From positions 744,001-808,000 of the forward strand of contig NZ_JALEBG010000002.1 in the NCBI RefSeq assembly GCF_022758235.1: a DNA stretch of 64,000 bases, written 5' to 3'. The notes under the pieces are model-generated. The model had not been told where the DNA came from, did no database searches, and saw only the letters and a program-made list of their open reading frames with translations. This document shows, in pieces, positions 6,857-16,413 of this stretch. The position numbers and the translations under genes were made by a program. Numbering within the stretch: position 1 is the stretch's first letter; each line of letters starts with the position of its first letter. This DNA is from Pontibacter liquoris. Its GTDB lineage: Bacteria > Bacteroidota > Bacteroidia > Cytophagales > Hymenobacteraceae.

Positions 6857-8173
6857 ATGAAAAAGTATATTTATAAAACCGGTATGCTGGCCCTTTTTGC
6901 CGGTGTGCTGCTTACAAGCTGCGACCCGGAGATTGACGCCCCGAGCGCTTCGGCCGGGCAGGCCGATTTTACCAAGTATGTAGCCGTGGGCAACTCCCTG
7001 ACGGCAGGTTATGCCGATGGCGGCCTGTACCGCGAAGGACAGCTGAACTCATACCCGGCCATACTTGCCGGGCAGTTTAAGCTGGCCGGTGGCGGCGAGT
7101 TTACGCAGCCCCTGTTTACCGAAGAGCAAAGCAACGGCTCGGGCTACCTGAAGTTTACCGGATTTGATCAGGCAGGATCGCCTATTCTGGAGCCGGTAAA
7201 AGATAAGCTGGCCATTCGTGGGCTGGGTGCCGATACTAAAACGCCTTTGTATACCGAGTACCTCGACGAGGTGAACAACCTGGGCGTGCCTGGCATCAAG
7301 ATGGTGGATGTTACTACGGCTGGTTACGGCCTGAACAACCCGCTTGGCTTTAACCCTTATTATGAGCGCCTGATCGGCAACGATCCGCTGCCAACCAGCG
7401 GGTTTATGCCTTACGTAAGCAAAGTGGCCGCAACTAATCCTACCTTCTTTACCATGTGGTTGGGCAACAACGATGTGCTGGGCTTTGCTACCTCTGGTGG
7501 CGTGGCGGCTATTTCTGATGCTGCCAAGTTCCAGACCAGCCTGGATGCGATGGTAGCTGCCCTTACAGCAAATGGCGCCAAAGGAGCGATCATCAACATT
7601 CCGGACGTGACGGGCATTCCTTTCTTTACCACTAAAGCCACAGCGGCTATCATGGCCAAGGCTACGGCTGCTAAAACGGCGCTTTTCATCACTACTGCCG
7701 ACGGCACGGTGCGCCCGGCTACTGCCGCCGACTTTGTGCTACTTACCTCTACGGTAGGTACGCCGGAGACTGTGGGCACAGCTACCATTCCGCATGGTTT
7801 TAGCCCTTACAACCCGCTGGCGAATAGTGAAGTGCTGGACGAAGTGGAGGTAACGGCTGTAAAGGCGGCTACCACCAATTTCAACAACATGCTTTCTACT
7901 GCCGCACAGGCCAAGAGCCTTGTTTATGTGGATATGAATGCCTTCTTCAACTCTATCCAGATGAAGGAGGGCAAAGCCACCCTGAACCTAAATGCGATCA
8001 GCTATTCTCCGGCGTTCATTTCCGGCAACCTGTTCTCGCTGGATGGCGTGCACCTGACGCCCCGGGGCTATGCTATTGTAGCCAACGAAATTATCCGCAA
8101 CATCAACAACAAGTATGGCGCCCACGTGCCTACTGCTGACGAAACGCAATACCGCGCCGTACTTTTTCCGTAA
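6857..8173 (+). CDS. SGNH/GDSL-family hydrolase lipoprotein
   Basis: 438 residues. The signal ends in a lipobox LLTSC (Cys22), so the protein is probably lipid-anchored. Block I is VAVGNSLTAG with the catalytic Ser47 (GNSL instead of GDSL, usual for this Bacteroidota subgroup), block III is WLGNNDVLG, and block V is SLDGVHLTPRGY with the catalytic Asp and His. An insertion of Ala/Thr-rich sequence (about residues 250-290) interrupts the core. It is co-transcribed with the OmpP1 gene and ends at a strong terminator. Likely a surface or periplasmic esterase or lipase. Confidence 0.88.
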   Translation: MKKYIYKTGMLALFAGVLLTSCDPEIDAPSASAGQADFTKYVAVGNSLTAGYADGGLYREGQLNSYPAILAGQFKLAGGGEFTQPLFTEEQSNGSGYLKFTGFDQAGSPILEPVKDKLAIRGLGADTKTPLYTEYLDEVNNLGVPGIKMVDVTTAGYGLNNPLGFNPYYERLIGNDPLPTSGFMPYVSKVAATNPTFFTMWLGNNDVLGFATSGGVAAISDAAKFQTSLDAMVAALTANGAKGAIINIPDVTGIPFFTTKATAAIMAKATAAKTALFITTADGTVRPATAADFVLLTSTVGTPETVGTATIPHGFSPYNPLANSEVLDEVEVTAVKAATTNFNNMLSTAAQAKSLVYVDMNAFFNSIQMKEGKATLNLNAISYSPAFISGNLFSLDGVHLTPRGYAIVANEIIRNINNKYGAHVPTADETQYRAVLFP

Positions 8174-8194
8174 GTACTACCAAAGTTTAAAGTA

Positions 8195-8229
8195 TAAAAA
8201 AAGCACCTCAGTTTGGGGTGCTTTTTTTA
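8195..8229 (+). terminator. Rho-independent terminator after the SGNH gene
   Basis: AAAAAAGCACCTC pairs with GGGTGCTTTTTTT around a short loop, with a seven-base T-run. Confidence 0.85.
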
Positions 8230-8318
8230 TGAATGAAATATTTAAATCCGCAGCGTAGCCCCATCTTCGCTGCCGTAAGTTACGCTCGCGCTAAACTTGC
8301 GACAGTAAGGGGTTCAGA

Positions 8319-8418
8319 AGACCTCGCGGCGTCCTCGGACCCGCGAGTGTCTATTGCCGAAAGCCCTTACAGCGTAGCCAGCCAGACACTCGCAGGAGCT
8401 GCGCACGCTGCGAGGTCT
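8319..8418. repeat. Imperfect long inverted repeat (REP/BIME-like) abutting polA
   Basis: 8319-8352 begins AGACCTCGCGGCGT and ends GCGAGTGTCT; 8384-8418 is its imperfect inverted copy, beginning AGACACTCGC and ending GCGAGGTCT. Additional short complementary pieces (GTAAGG at 8305, CCTTAC at 8365) lie around it. The right arm touches the polA stop codon. It may be a dispersed palindromic repeat or the polA 3' end. Confidence 0.6.
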
Positions 8419-11258
8419 TAGTGCGCTTCCAGCCAGTTCTCGCCAACGCCCAGGCCCACTTCCATCGGCACGCTCAGGGGCAGCGCATTAGTCATGAGCT
8501 CTACAATTTTCGGCGTCACAATCTCCACTTCCTCCCTGGGGGCATCAAACAGAAGTTCGTCATGCACCTGCAGGATCATGCGCGTCTGCAGCTTTTCTTG
8601 TTGCAGGTAATCGTGGATGTTGATCATCGCGATCTTGATAATGTCGGCGGCAGTGCCTTGTATAGGCGCGTTGATGGCGTTGCGTTCGGCAAAGCCCCGG
8701 ATGGTCTGATTGCGGGAGTTGATGTCGCGCAGAAAGCGGCGGCGGCCCAGCAGCGTTTCCACATACTCCTGCTCGCGGGCTTTGTCGATAGCCGAATCCA
8801 TATACTCCTTTACAGCAGGGAACTCGGCAAAGTAAGCTTCAATAATATCGGCGGCTTCGCGGCGCGGAATGTGCAGGCGCTCGGCCAGGCCAAAGGCCGA
8901 AATGCCATAGATGATGCCGAAGTTGATGGTCTTGGCCTTGCGGCGCATTTCGGCATCCACCTTGTCGAGCGGCACGTGAAACACTTTGCTGGCCGTGGAG
9001 GCGTGGATATCCAGCCCATTCTTAAAGGCCTCCTTCATAGTAGGGTCACCACTGAAATCGGCCATAATGCGCAGCTCTATCTGCGAGTAGTCGGCTGAGA
9101 TGATCAGGTGCTTGCTATTGCGCGGCACAAACGCTTTGCGGATCTCGCGGCCCCGCTCCGTGCGCACAGGTATGTTCTGAAGGTTGGGGTTGGTGGAGCT
9201 GAGGCGGCCCGTGGCGGTTACGGCCTGGTTAAAGGACGTATGTACCCGGTTGTCGAGCGAGCATACCAGCTGCGGCAGCGCATCCACATAAGTGGATTTG
9301 AGCTTTGTCAGTTCGCGGTGCTCCAGTATGAGGCGCACGATCTCGTGCTCCCCCGATAGCTTCGAGAGGATTTCTTCGCCGGTGGCATACTGGCCGGTTT
9401 TAGTCTTTTTGATCTTGGCTTTGCCATGCAGCTCCAGCTTGTCGAACAATACCTCGCCGAGTTGCTTGGGCGAGCCGATGTTGAACTGCTCGCCGGCCAG
9501 CTCAAAAATGCGTCGCTCCAGCTTGATGACCTCGCTCTCCAGCTGCATGGAAATATCGGCCAGGGCATTGGAGTCGATGCTGATGCCTTCTTTCTCGATT
9601 GCAGCCAGCACCGGCACCAGCGGTGTTTCCACCTCCCCGAAAAGCCTGGTCTGGTGCTGCTCCTGCAAGAGCGGCTCAAAATACTGCTTCAGCTGCAAGG
9701 TAATATCGGCATCCTCACAGGCATAGTCTTTTATTTCCTCTGGTGTCAGGTCGGCCATGGTCTTCTGGCCTTTGCCTTTTGGTCCGATCAATGCGGTGAT
9801 CGGCACAGGGCTGTAGTTGAGGTAGGTTTCGGCCAGCACATCCATGTTGTGGCGCATTTCGGGCTCCAGCAGGTAATGGGCCAGCATGGTGTCAAAGATC
9901 GGGCCCTGCACCTCCACCTCATAGTTCTTCATCACCAGCATATCATACTTAATGTTCTGCCCTATTTTGGCAATGGTCTGGCTTTCGAGCACCGGCTTAA
10001 ACTCCGCTACAATGCGCATGGCTTCTTCGCGGTCGTTTGGCGGCACGGGCACGTAGTAGGCCTCACCGGGCCGGTAGCAGAACGACATGCCCACCAGGTG
10101 CGCCGTGATGGCATCTATACTTGTCGTCTCCGTATCGAAGGAGACCTCATCCTGCCGGAGCAGGTATTTGACCAGGCGCTGGCGCAACTCGGGCGTATTA
10201 ATGAGGTAATAGCTGTGAATAGTGGAGTGGATGGTCTGCATGGTTGCAGGTGCTTCCTCCACGTCGGCAACTTCGGCAGTAGGGGCAGCAGCAAAGCTAA
10301 ACAGAGAGGTTTGTTGATGGTCTGCGGCTTTGCCTTTGCGGGCCGGCGTTACTTTGGCGCTGGCAGCGGCTCCCGGGGTTTGGCCCAGTACGCGCTGCGC
10401 CAGCTGCCGGAATTCCAGTTCGGCAAACAGCTCGGTCAGTTGCTCGATGTTGGGACCATCGTAGTGCAGGTGTTCTTCATTAAAGGCAATGGGCACGGTG
10501 CAATGGATGGTAGCCAGCTCTTTGGACAGCATGCCCTGCTCGGCAAAGTTGATGATGTTCTCCTTTTGCTTGCCCTTCAGCTGGTCGGCGTTGGCGATCA
10601 GGTTCTCTACCGAGCCAAAGCGCTGAATGAGCGATTTGGCTGTTTTCTCACCAATGCCCGGAATGCCCGGAATGTTGTCCACGGCATCGCCCTGCAGGCC
10701 TAGTATATCAATTACCTGCTCTACGCGCTCGATCTCCCATTTCTCCAGCACTTTCTGCACATCCAGAATATCGATGGCATTGCCCATAAAAGCCGGTTTA
10801 TACACAAAGACGTGCTCGGTTACCAGCTGGCAATAGTCCTTGTCGGGCGTCATCATGTATACATCAAAGCCTGCTTTTTCTGCCTGGCAGGCCATGGTGC
10901 CGATAATGTCGTCGGCCTCGTACCCATCCAGGATCAGCACCGGGATGTTAAAGGCTTCCACAATCTTTTTACAGTATGGAATGGCAATCGAGATATCTTC
11001 GGGCTGCGCCTGGCGGTTGGCTTTATACTCGGCAAAGTTATCGTGGCGGAACGTTTTGGCTGCCGAGTCGAAGGCGACGCCAATGTGGGTCGGCTGCTCT
11101 TTTTGCAGCACTTCTACCAGCGTGTTGGTAAAACCCAGGGCCGCGCCGGTGTTCATCCCTTTGGAGTTGATGCGCGGATTTTTGCTGAACGCAAAGTGGG
11201 CGCGGTATATCAGTGCTAGCGCATCTAGCAGAAACAGTTTCTTACGTGGTTCGCTCAT
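8418..11258 (-). CDS. polA: DNA polymerase I
   Basis: 946 residues in the usual three-domain order: an N-terminal 5'-3' exonuclease (about 1-290, with YEADDIIGT and the PGIPGIGEKTA helix-hairpin-helix), a 3'-5' exonuclease (about 340-530) and the polymerase (about 560-946, with DYSQIELRIMA, KTINFGIIYG and the VHDELLFD motif). The proofreading residues are intact (FDTETT, NIKYD, YACEDAD), which is not true of all family A enzymes. A low-complexity linker of about 35 residues joins the first two domains. It fills DNA gaps and removes Okazaki primers. The promoter side shows TATCTTTA just before the ATG. Confidence 0.97.
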   Translation of the reverse strand: MSEPRKKLFLLDALALIYRAHFAFSKNPRINSKGMNTGAALGFTNTLVEVLQKEQPTHIGVAFDSAAKTFRHDNFAEYKANRQAQPEDISIAIPYCKKIVEAFNIPVLILDGYEADDIIGTMACQAEKAGFDVYMMTPDKDYCQLVTEHVFVYKPAFMGNAIDILDVQKVLEKWEIERVEQVIDILGLQGDAVDNIPGIPGIGEKTAKSLIQRFGSVENLIANADQLKGKQKENIINFAEQGMLSKELATIHCTVPIAFNEEHLHYDGPNIEQLTELFAELEFRQLAQRVLGQTPGAAASAKVTPARKGKAADHQQTSLFSFAAAPTAEVADVEEAPATMQTIHSTIHSYYLINTPELRQRLVKYLLRQDEVSFDTETTSIDAITAHLVGMSFCYRPGEAYYVPVPPNDREEAMRIVAEFKPVLESQTIAKIGQNIKYDMLVMKNYEVEVQGPIFDTMLAHYLLEPEMRHNMDVLAETYLNYSPVPITALIGPKGKGQKTMADLTPEEIKDYACEDADITLQLKQYFEPLLQEQHQTRLFGEVETPLVPVLAAIEKEGISIDSNALADISMQLESEVIKLERRIFELAGEQFNIGSPKQLGEVLFDKLELHGKAKIKKTKTGQYATGEEILSKLSGEHEIVRLILEHRELTKLKSTYVDALPQLVCSLDNRVHTSFNQAVTATGRLSSTNPNLQNIPVRTERGREIRKAFVPRNSKHLIISADYSQIELRIMADFSGDPTMKEAFKNGLDIHASTASKVFHVPLDKVDAEMRRKAKTINFGIIYGISAFGLAERLHIPRREAADIIEAYFAEFPAVKEYMDSAIDKAREQEYVETLLGRRRFLRDINSRNQTIRGFAERNAINAPIQGTAADIIKIAMINIHDYLQQEKLQTRMILQVHDELLFDAPREEVEIVTPKIVELMTNALPLSVPMEVGLGVGENWLEAH

Positions 11259-11562
11259 GGGCTAAAGATAATCAATTTTGGGCATCCGTGGACAGTGCGG
11301 TGCCTGCCAAAATAGTGGGTATACCTGTGGCTTGTTATCCGGGCTTTTGATGAGGGGGTGTGCGGAACGGCTGCGCTGCCCTGCCTCATACTGTAGAACC
11401 TTTCCACAGCTTGTTATACCCGTAGCAGCCATCCTCGCAGTGCGTGATATTTGTAATATTCTGTTTACAAAGGATTTAGGTTGCCGGCGCGATTTCCGGC
11501 ACAGTTATCTCATTAAGGACTCCTGAAACTGAATAAGAAGCACCATTCACTTAACTAGAAAC
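11259..11562. other. Divergent intergenic region, polA and PepSY-like gene
   Basis: 304 bases. A weak inverted repeat joins GGGTATACCTGTGG (around 11317) and CCACAG...TATACCC (around 11405). The right half is AT-rich and probably holds the promoter of the 11563 gene, but no exact -7/-33 pair is seen. Confidence 0.4.
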
Positions 11563-11907
11563 ATGAAAAAAGCACTTGTGTTTGCCTTTACCCTGGCAAC
11601 CTTTTCCCTTAGCAACACCCAGGCGAATGCCCAATCGAATACAGCACCCTCTACGCAGCAGCCGCAAGCCGCGGCCGCGCAGCAGGAACAGCAGAAACAA
11701 TTAATTAAGCAGGAGGAACTGCCAGAAGCCGTAAAGAAATCCCTGACAAGCGATGCCCTGAAAGACTGGCAGGTAAGTGAGGTCTACAAAGTAGCCCCCG
11801 ACGCCGCAGCTGGCCAGGCAAAAGCAACCTATGAGGTATACTTTACCAATGCAGAACAGAAGCAGGCTATCGCCCGTTTTGATGAGGAAGGCAAAGTAAT
11901 TAAGTAA
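11563..11907 (+). CDS. Small exported PepSY-like protein
   Basis: 114 residues with a good signal peptide (MKKALVFAFTLATFSLS, cleavage after ANA-Q). A Gln/Ala-rich linker (about 25-48) precedes a compact domain: ELPEAVKKSLTSDALKDWQVSEVYKV, then YEVYFTN and a final strand with FDEEGKVIK. This layout matches the PepSY-like/BLIP-type domains common in Bacteroidota periplasmic proteins, whose role is mostly unknown but often inhibitory or binding. It stands alone and is followed by a strong terminator. Confidence 0.7.
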   Translation: MKKALVFAFTLATFSLSNTQANAQSNTAPSTQQPQAAAAQQEQQKQLIKQEELPEAVKKSLTSDALKDWQVSEVYKVAPDAAAGQAKATYEVYFTNAEQKQAIARFDEEGKVIK

Positions 11908-12019
11908 TAGCCTGTTACAAGATCTTTGGTATAAAAACAACCGCCACGCACCTCGGAACGGCAGATTCAGGGGAGAACGTACAAAAGCCTCCGCAGTGAT
12001 GGCCGGCTGAATTTATACT

Positions 12020-12063
12020 TAAAAAGCAAGAAGCTCCCGCTGTCCGGGAGCTTTTTGCTTTTA
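12020..12063 (+). terminator. Strong terminator
   Basis: AAAAAGCAAGAAGCTCCCG pairs, with small bulges, with CGGGAGCTTTTTGCTTTT. It lies about 115 bases after the PepSY-like gene and before the response regulator gene. Confidence 0.8.
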
Positions 12064-12202
12064 CGCCATACTTGCCAGGCATATTTTTGCGTTAGAAGCA
12101 TAACAGAAGCCGTATGGTACTGCCAGGTTAAACAAAAAACAGGCCTGTACCGTTACAAGGGTGCTTAATGGAAAAGCCGGTAAAGCGCCAAGATTGTAAA
12201 TT

Positions 12203-13594
12203 ATGCTAAAAATCCTGCTGATTGATGATGACCCTGCTTTCTGCCTGATGCTAAAATCCTTTCTGAGGAGGCAGCAATACGAGGTAGAAACTGCCTATTC
12301 CGCTAACGACGGATTACGTCAGCTAAAAGCCACTAAATTTGACCTTATCCTCACCGACTTCCGCCTACCCGACAAAGACGGGCTGGAACTGCTGTCGCAG
12401 GTGCGGGTTTTATCTGATATCCCTGTTATTCTGATGACCCACTACGGGGACATCCGCACGGCGGTGAAAGCCATTAAAATGGGGGCTTTCGAGTACATTA
12501 CCAAACCGATAAACCCCGACGAAACACTGCTGGTTATTCAGAACGCCCTGCGCCGCAAACCTGCCGTTGCAGCACAGGAAGAGCCTTTTGAGCCTGCCGA
12601 AGCGGATCTGCAGTTTGTGCAGGGCCAGAGCCCGCAGGCGCAACAGATTGAGGAAGTGATCTCGCTGGTGGCTCCTACCAGTATGTCGGTGATCATTGAA
12701 GGCGAAAGCGGAACGGGCAAAGAGTACGTGGCCCGTATGATTCACGAGCGCAGCAAGCGGCAGCACAAGCCCTTTGTAGCTATTGACTGTGGTGCGCTGT
12801 CGAAAGAACTGGCCGGAAGTGAGCTGTTTGGCTACGTGAAAGGCGCCTTTACCGGCGCTATGCAAGACAAACGCGGCCAGTTTGAGGCGGCCGATGGCGG
12901 CACGCTGTTCCTGGATGAAGTGGGCAACCTGCCTTACGAGATACAGGTAAAGCTGCTGCGTGCCCTACAGGAGCGGAAGGTAAAAAAGCTGGGCAGCACC
13001 ATCGACCTGGATGTGGATGTGCGGGTGCTGGCGGCCACCAACGAAGACTTGGTGCAGGCTGTGTCGCGGGGAGATTTCCGGGAAGACCTGTACCATCGCC
13101 TGAACGAATTTAAAATAGGAGTGCCCTCGCTGCGGGAGCGCGGCCATGATGTGCTGTTGTTTGCCAATCATTTTCTGCGGCAGGCCAACAAAGAGCTGGA
13201 GCGCCAGACCATCGGTTTTGATGATGCCACCGCCCAGGCCCTGCAGGAGTATAACTGGCCCGGAAACCTGCGCGAGCTCAAGAACGTGGTGCGCCGGGCC
13301 GTGCTGGTAGCCAAAGCTTCCGAAATCACCTTGCAGGACCTGCCTCCTGAAATTGCGTTTGCCGATATTACAGCAGCGGCAGCGCCATCGCCTTCCTTTG
13401 GCATACAGGCGCCGCCATCGCCCGCTGTAGCCCCGCTCACCGACTTACGAAGTATGACGGAGCAGAACGAGAAAGAGCTGATCCTGCGGATGCTGGAGAA
13501 AGTACGGTATAACAAATCGAAAGCAGCACGCCTGCTCAACATCGACCGTAAAACGCTCTATAACAAGCTACGGCAGTATAACATCGAAGTATAA
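12203..13594 (+). CDS. NtrC-family sigma54-dependent response regulator
   Basis: 463 residues. A receiver domain (1-115) carries the acidic pocket IDDD and phospho-acceptor Asp52 (LTDFRLPD). The AAA+ domain (about 138-370) has Walker A GESGTGKE (167-174), the sigma54-contact loop GAFTGA (214-219) and Walker B TLFLDEV (234-240). The C-terminus (about 418-463) is a Fis-type helix-turn-helix (YNKSKAARLLNIDRKTLY). All parts needed to activate RpoN promoters are intact. It is convergent with the hybrid kinase gene, 3 bases away, so the two probably form one phosphorelay. Its target may include the sigma54-like promoter at 2821. Confidence 0.95.
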   Translation: MLKILLIDDDPAFCLMLKSFLRRQQYEVETAYSANDGLRQLKATKFDLILTDFRLPDKDGLELLSQVRVLSDIPVILMTHYGDIRTAVKAIKMGAFEYITKPINPDETLLVIQNALRRKPAVAAQEEPFEPAEADLQFVQGQSPQAQQIEEVISLVAPTSMSVIIEGESGTGKEYVARMIHERSKRQHKPFVAIDCGALSKELAGSELFGYVKGAFTGAMQDKRGQFEAADGGTLFLDEVGNLPYEIQVKLLRALQERKVKKLGSTIDLDVDVRVLAATNEDLVQAVSRGDFREDLYHRLNEFKIGVPSLRERGHDVLLFANHFLRQANKELERQTIGFDDATAQALQEYNWPGNLRELKNVVRRAVLVAKASEITLQDLPPEIAFADITAAAAPSPSFGIQAPPSPAVAPLTDLRSMTEQNEKELILRMLEKVRYNKSKAARLLNIDRKTLYNKLRQYNIEV

Positions 13595-13597
13595 AAG

Positions 13598-16228
13598 CTA
13601 CGCAATAACAGCGCGCGTACTCGCTTCGCGAAGTTCTTCTGTAGCTGCGGTTAACGCCTGCAGCACCTGGGTGGCCTGGTGGTTTACCGATGCTGTCAGT
13701 GCTTTTAACTGGTGCGTTGCCGGTCCCTTCTGGCGCAGGCCCTGCTCCAGCAGTTCCAGGTCCGGCGTTACGGTGTGGGCTTTCAGGTGCTTAAAAGCTG
13801 TCAGCATTTTGTGGGCTATACTGGCCACCGCCTCCCAGTCTTCTTTTTGCTGCGCTTCGGCCATTTGCTTCAAGTTCAGTTCCTGGTCTTCCAACATTAC
13901 TTCCAGCACTGAAACCAGGGTTTCGGTATCGGCGCCGGTAAACTGCTTTATCTCCGCAAGGTTGTAAAGAGGCTGCCCGGTTGTTTCGGAAGGCTGCGCT
14001 TTGGGCGCGGCCGGTAACGGAAGAACCGGTTGGGGCAGAGCCTTACCCGTGGGCAGCAGCCTGGTTAAGGTGCTGTATAGTTCCTGCTCGGTATACGGTT
14101 TTAACAGGAAGGCCACAATGGGCGTGTTCTTGAAAAAGTTATTGTCGTTGCCCATGATGTTCGCCGTAAGCGCCATGATGGGCACATTGGGATCCATTTT
14201 CCGAATGGCCCGGGCCACTTTTTTGCCGCTCATACCGGGCAGTTGCATGTCAGTCAGCACCACATCAAATTTAAAGCGGCTAGCCTGCTGCAGCGCTTCC
14301 TGACCATCGTTTGCCAGTGCTACCTTCATGCCCCAGCGGCTCAGGATCAGCTCGCATAAGGTGCGGCTATAGGCATCGTCGTCTATTACCAGGGCGCGCA
14401 TGCCACTGAAGGCCTTTTCATGTGGTACCGGCACCGTTGTGGCCACCTCTTTTGCAGGCACAAACGCAGCTTTCTGAAGCGGCAGCACCATGGTAAAGTT
14501 GGTGCCCTCGCCGCGGGTGCTGTGCACCGACAAGGTACCGCCCTGCATTTCCACCAGTTTTTTACTGATAGACAAGCCCAGGCCTGTGCCGCCATACTTG
14601 CGCATAATGGAATCGTCGGCCTGGTTAAACTCTCCGAACACATGCCCCAGCCGCTCCGGTGATATGCCAATGCCGGTATCGGTCACGCTGATAGCGGCTA
14701 CTACGCGCGTACGGCGCTGTGCTTTCAGGTGGAAGTATACTTCAATGCGGCCTTCGTGCGTGAACTTGATGGCATTGTCGATGAGGTTGAACAAGATCTG
14801 CTTCAGTCGCAGCTCGTCACCGATCAGCTCGTTGGGGAATTTCTCATCTTTGAGGCACACAAACCGGAGGCCTTTGCTGGAGGCTTTCAGTGTAAAGGCC
14901 TGCTCTACCTCGGCCATCAGCTGCGATAAACGAAACGGGGCGTGGTTGATGCTGAGCTTGCCGGCTTCAATTTTAGAAAGGTCCAGTACATCGTTTACAA
15001 TATGCAGCAGGTGCTGGCCCGCGCCGTGTACCGCCTGCAGGTGTTCTGACTGCTCGGGTTGCAGGTTAGTATGGCGCAGCACCTGCGTAAAGCCCAGAAT
15101 AACGTTCAGGGGCGTGCGCATCTCGTGGCTCATGTTGGCTACAAAGGCCTCTTTGGCACGGGCAAGCTGCACGGCATCTTTCCGTGAGCTGATGAGCCGC
15201 GATCTGTAGTGGTTGTTACGGGTAATATCACGGAGAATAATCAGAATAAAGGCCACGCCACTGATAAGGCCCGCAATGCCGATACAAAAAAGGATGAGAG
15301 AAGTCTGTTTGGCCTCGCTGCGCGCCAGTTGCGAGCGCTCCCGGGCCCGCATCATCTCGTAATGCTCCAGGTTATACATCATGCTGCGGATCTGGTCCAT
15401 CATCATTTTGTCTTCCTGCAGCAGGGTCAGTGCCTTGTTGGTTAGCTCTTTCTCATCCTGGTCGGCTTCCTGTTGAATCCTGTTCAGAATACGCCGGATG
15501 CGGGTAAGGTCAGCCACTTTGCCACCAGCCGCCCTGTTCGTGTCAATCTCGATCTCGCGGGTTACATTGAGCTGGGGCACCAGCACCTTGGGAGCCGGAG
15601 CCGGAGGCGCTTCCGGCTTCTCTTCTTTTTTGGAGAACAGCTTTCCGAGTATTCCTTTTTTAGGTTGCTCGCGAGTGACCTCCTTGGCTTCATCGGGCGC
15701 TGGTGGCACATCCGTGATCACCGTGGTGGTGGTGGTATTCTGGCGGATAGTAGTAGAGGCCGGCCGTGGCGTGGCGGCAAACGCGATCTGCCGCAGGGCC
15801 TTGTCCGAATAGTCGTTACGTTTCTGTTCTTTCTTCAGGGCCACATACTGCTTCAGACTATTTTTCTTTGTCTGCAGCAGGCTGGCCATCGAATCTACCT
15901 GGGCCAGTTCGGTGGGGCTGGCCGACATCATGATGCGCAGCGAATCGATCTGGCTGCGAATCGTATCGAGGTTGCTCAGGTAAGCGGTAAAGTGCTTTTC
16001 GTGCGTCGTAAGCGTATAGGCGCGGATAGAGCTTTCGGCCGAGGCCAGGCTGGCCAGCGTATGCTGCAGCTTCACAAGTTTTACGTTTGGTTGCGCCAGC
16101 ACCTCTACCGAATTTACCAGCCGCGTAAAACTGCTGTAGGTCAGGTAAATGGCCAGCAGCACAATGGCAAAGCCGGTGCTGAATCCAAATATTACTTTTG
16201 CTTTTGTACTATCCTTAATAATGCCCAT
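13598..16228 (-). CDS. Hybrid sensor histidine kinase with receiver and Hpt domains
   Basis: 876 residues. Two membrane segments (about 13-31 and 310-332) enclose a large sensor region that is mostly helical (CHASE3/4HB-like) but contains a Pro/Thr/Lys-rich insert at about 150-220. The kinase core follows: HisKA with His368 (MSHEMRTPL), HATPase with the N box NLIDNAIKF, DTGIGI and GGTGLGL. A receiver domain (about 610-725) has Asp660 (LTDMQLPG), and an Hpt domain at the C-terminus has His806 (IAHKMLTAFKHL). This His-Asp-His chain would hand phosphate to an outside receiver, most simply the NtrC-type regulator encoded tail to tail with it. The stimulus is unknown. Confidence 0.93.
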   Translation of the reverse strand: MGIIKDSTKAKVIFGFSTGFAIVLLAIYLTYSSFTRLVNSVEVLAQPNVKLVKLQHTLASLASAESSIRAYTLTTHEKHFTAYLSNLDTIRSQIDSLRIMMSASPTELAQVDSMASLLQTKKNSLKQYVALKKEQKRNDYSDKALRQIAFAATPRPASTTIRQNTTTTTVITDVPPAPDEAKEVTREQPKKGILGKLFSKKEEKPEAPPAPAPKVLVPQLNVTREIEIDTNRAAGGKVADLTRIRRILNRIQQEADQDEKELTNKALTLLQEDKMMMDQIRSMMYNLEHYEMMRARERSQLARSEAKQTSLILFCIGIAGLISGVAFILIILRDITRNNHYRSRLISSRKDAVQLARAKEAFVANMSHEMRTPLNVILGFTQVLRHTNLQPEQSEHLQAVHGAGQHLLHIVNDVLDLSKIEAGKLSINHAPFRLSQLMAEVEQAFTLKASSKGLRFVCLKDEKFPNELIGDELRLKQILFNLIDNAIKFTHEGRIEVYFHLKAQRRTRVVAAISVTDTGIGISPERLGHVFGEFNQADDSIMRKYGGTGLGLSISKKLVEMQGGTLSVHSTRGEGTNFTMVLPLQKAAFVPAKEVATTVPVPHEKAFSGMRALVIDDDAYSRTLCELILSRWGMKVALANDGQEALQQASRFKFDVVLTDMQLPGMSGKKVARAIRKMDPNVPIMALTANIMGNDNNFFKNTPIVAFLLKPYTEQELYSTLTRLLPTGKALPQPVLPLPAAPKAQPSETTGQPLYNLAEIKQFTGADTETLVSVLEVMLEDQELNLKQMAEAQQKEDWEAVASIAHKMLTAFKHLKAHTVTPDLELLEQGLRQKGPATHQLKALTASVNHQATQVLQALTAATEELREASTRAVIA

Positions 16229-16413
16229 GCAGATCGGCCCTGTTTTGGCGAATGCTAATTTAACGTACTATAACGCCGGCGAAGTGTAAATGATTCTATT
16301 TTGCCCGCGCAGGTATAAAAAATAAAGAAAAACTGGCGGAAGAATGTCGTAACATTTCAAGCTTAAATTAATATATCCCTATACTTAGAAGTCTCGTTAA
16401 AGGAGGAAATAAC

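Noticed and set aside
9426..10703. A 425-codon open frame antisense to polA
   Set aside because: It is the shadow of the GC-rich third-position pattern of polA; its protein is rich in His/Gln/Val with no domain.
11393..11412. A DnaA-box-like word (CTTTCCACA) near polA
   Set aside because: Only 7 of 9 match TTATCCACA, single copy, no AT-rich unwinding element; not an origin.
12075..12092. A possible second sigma54 promoter (GG...GC) before the response regulator
   Set aside because: The spacer is 9, not 10 bases, and the flanks do not match TGGCACG.
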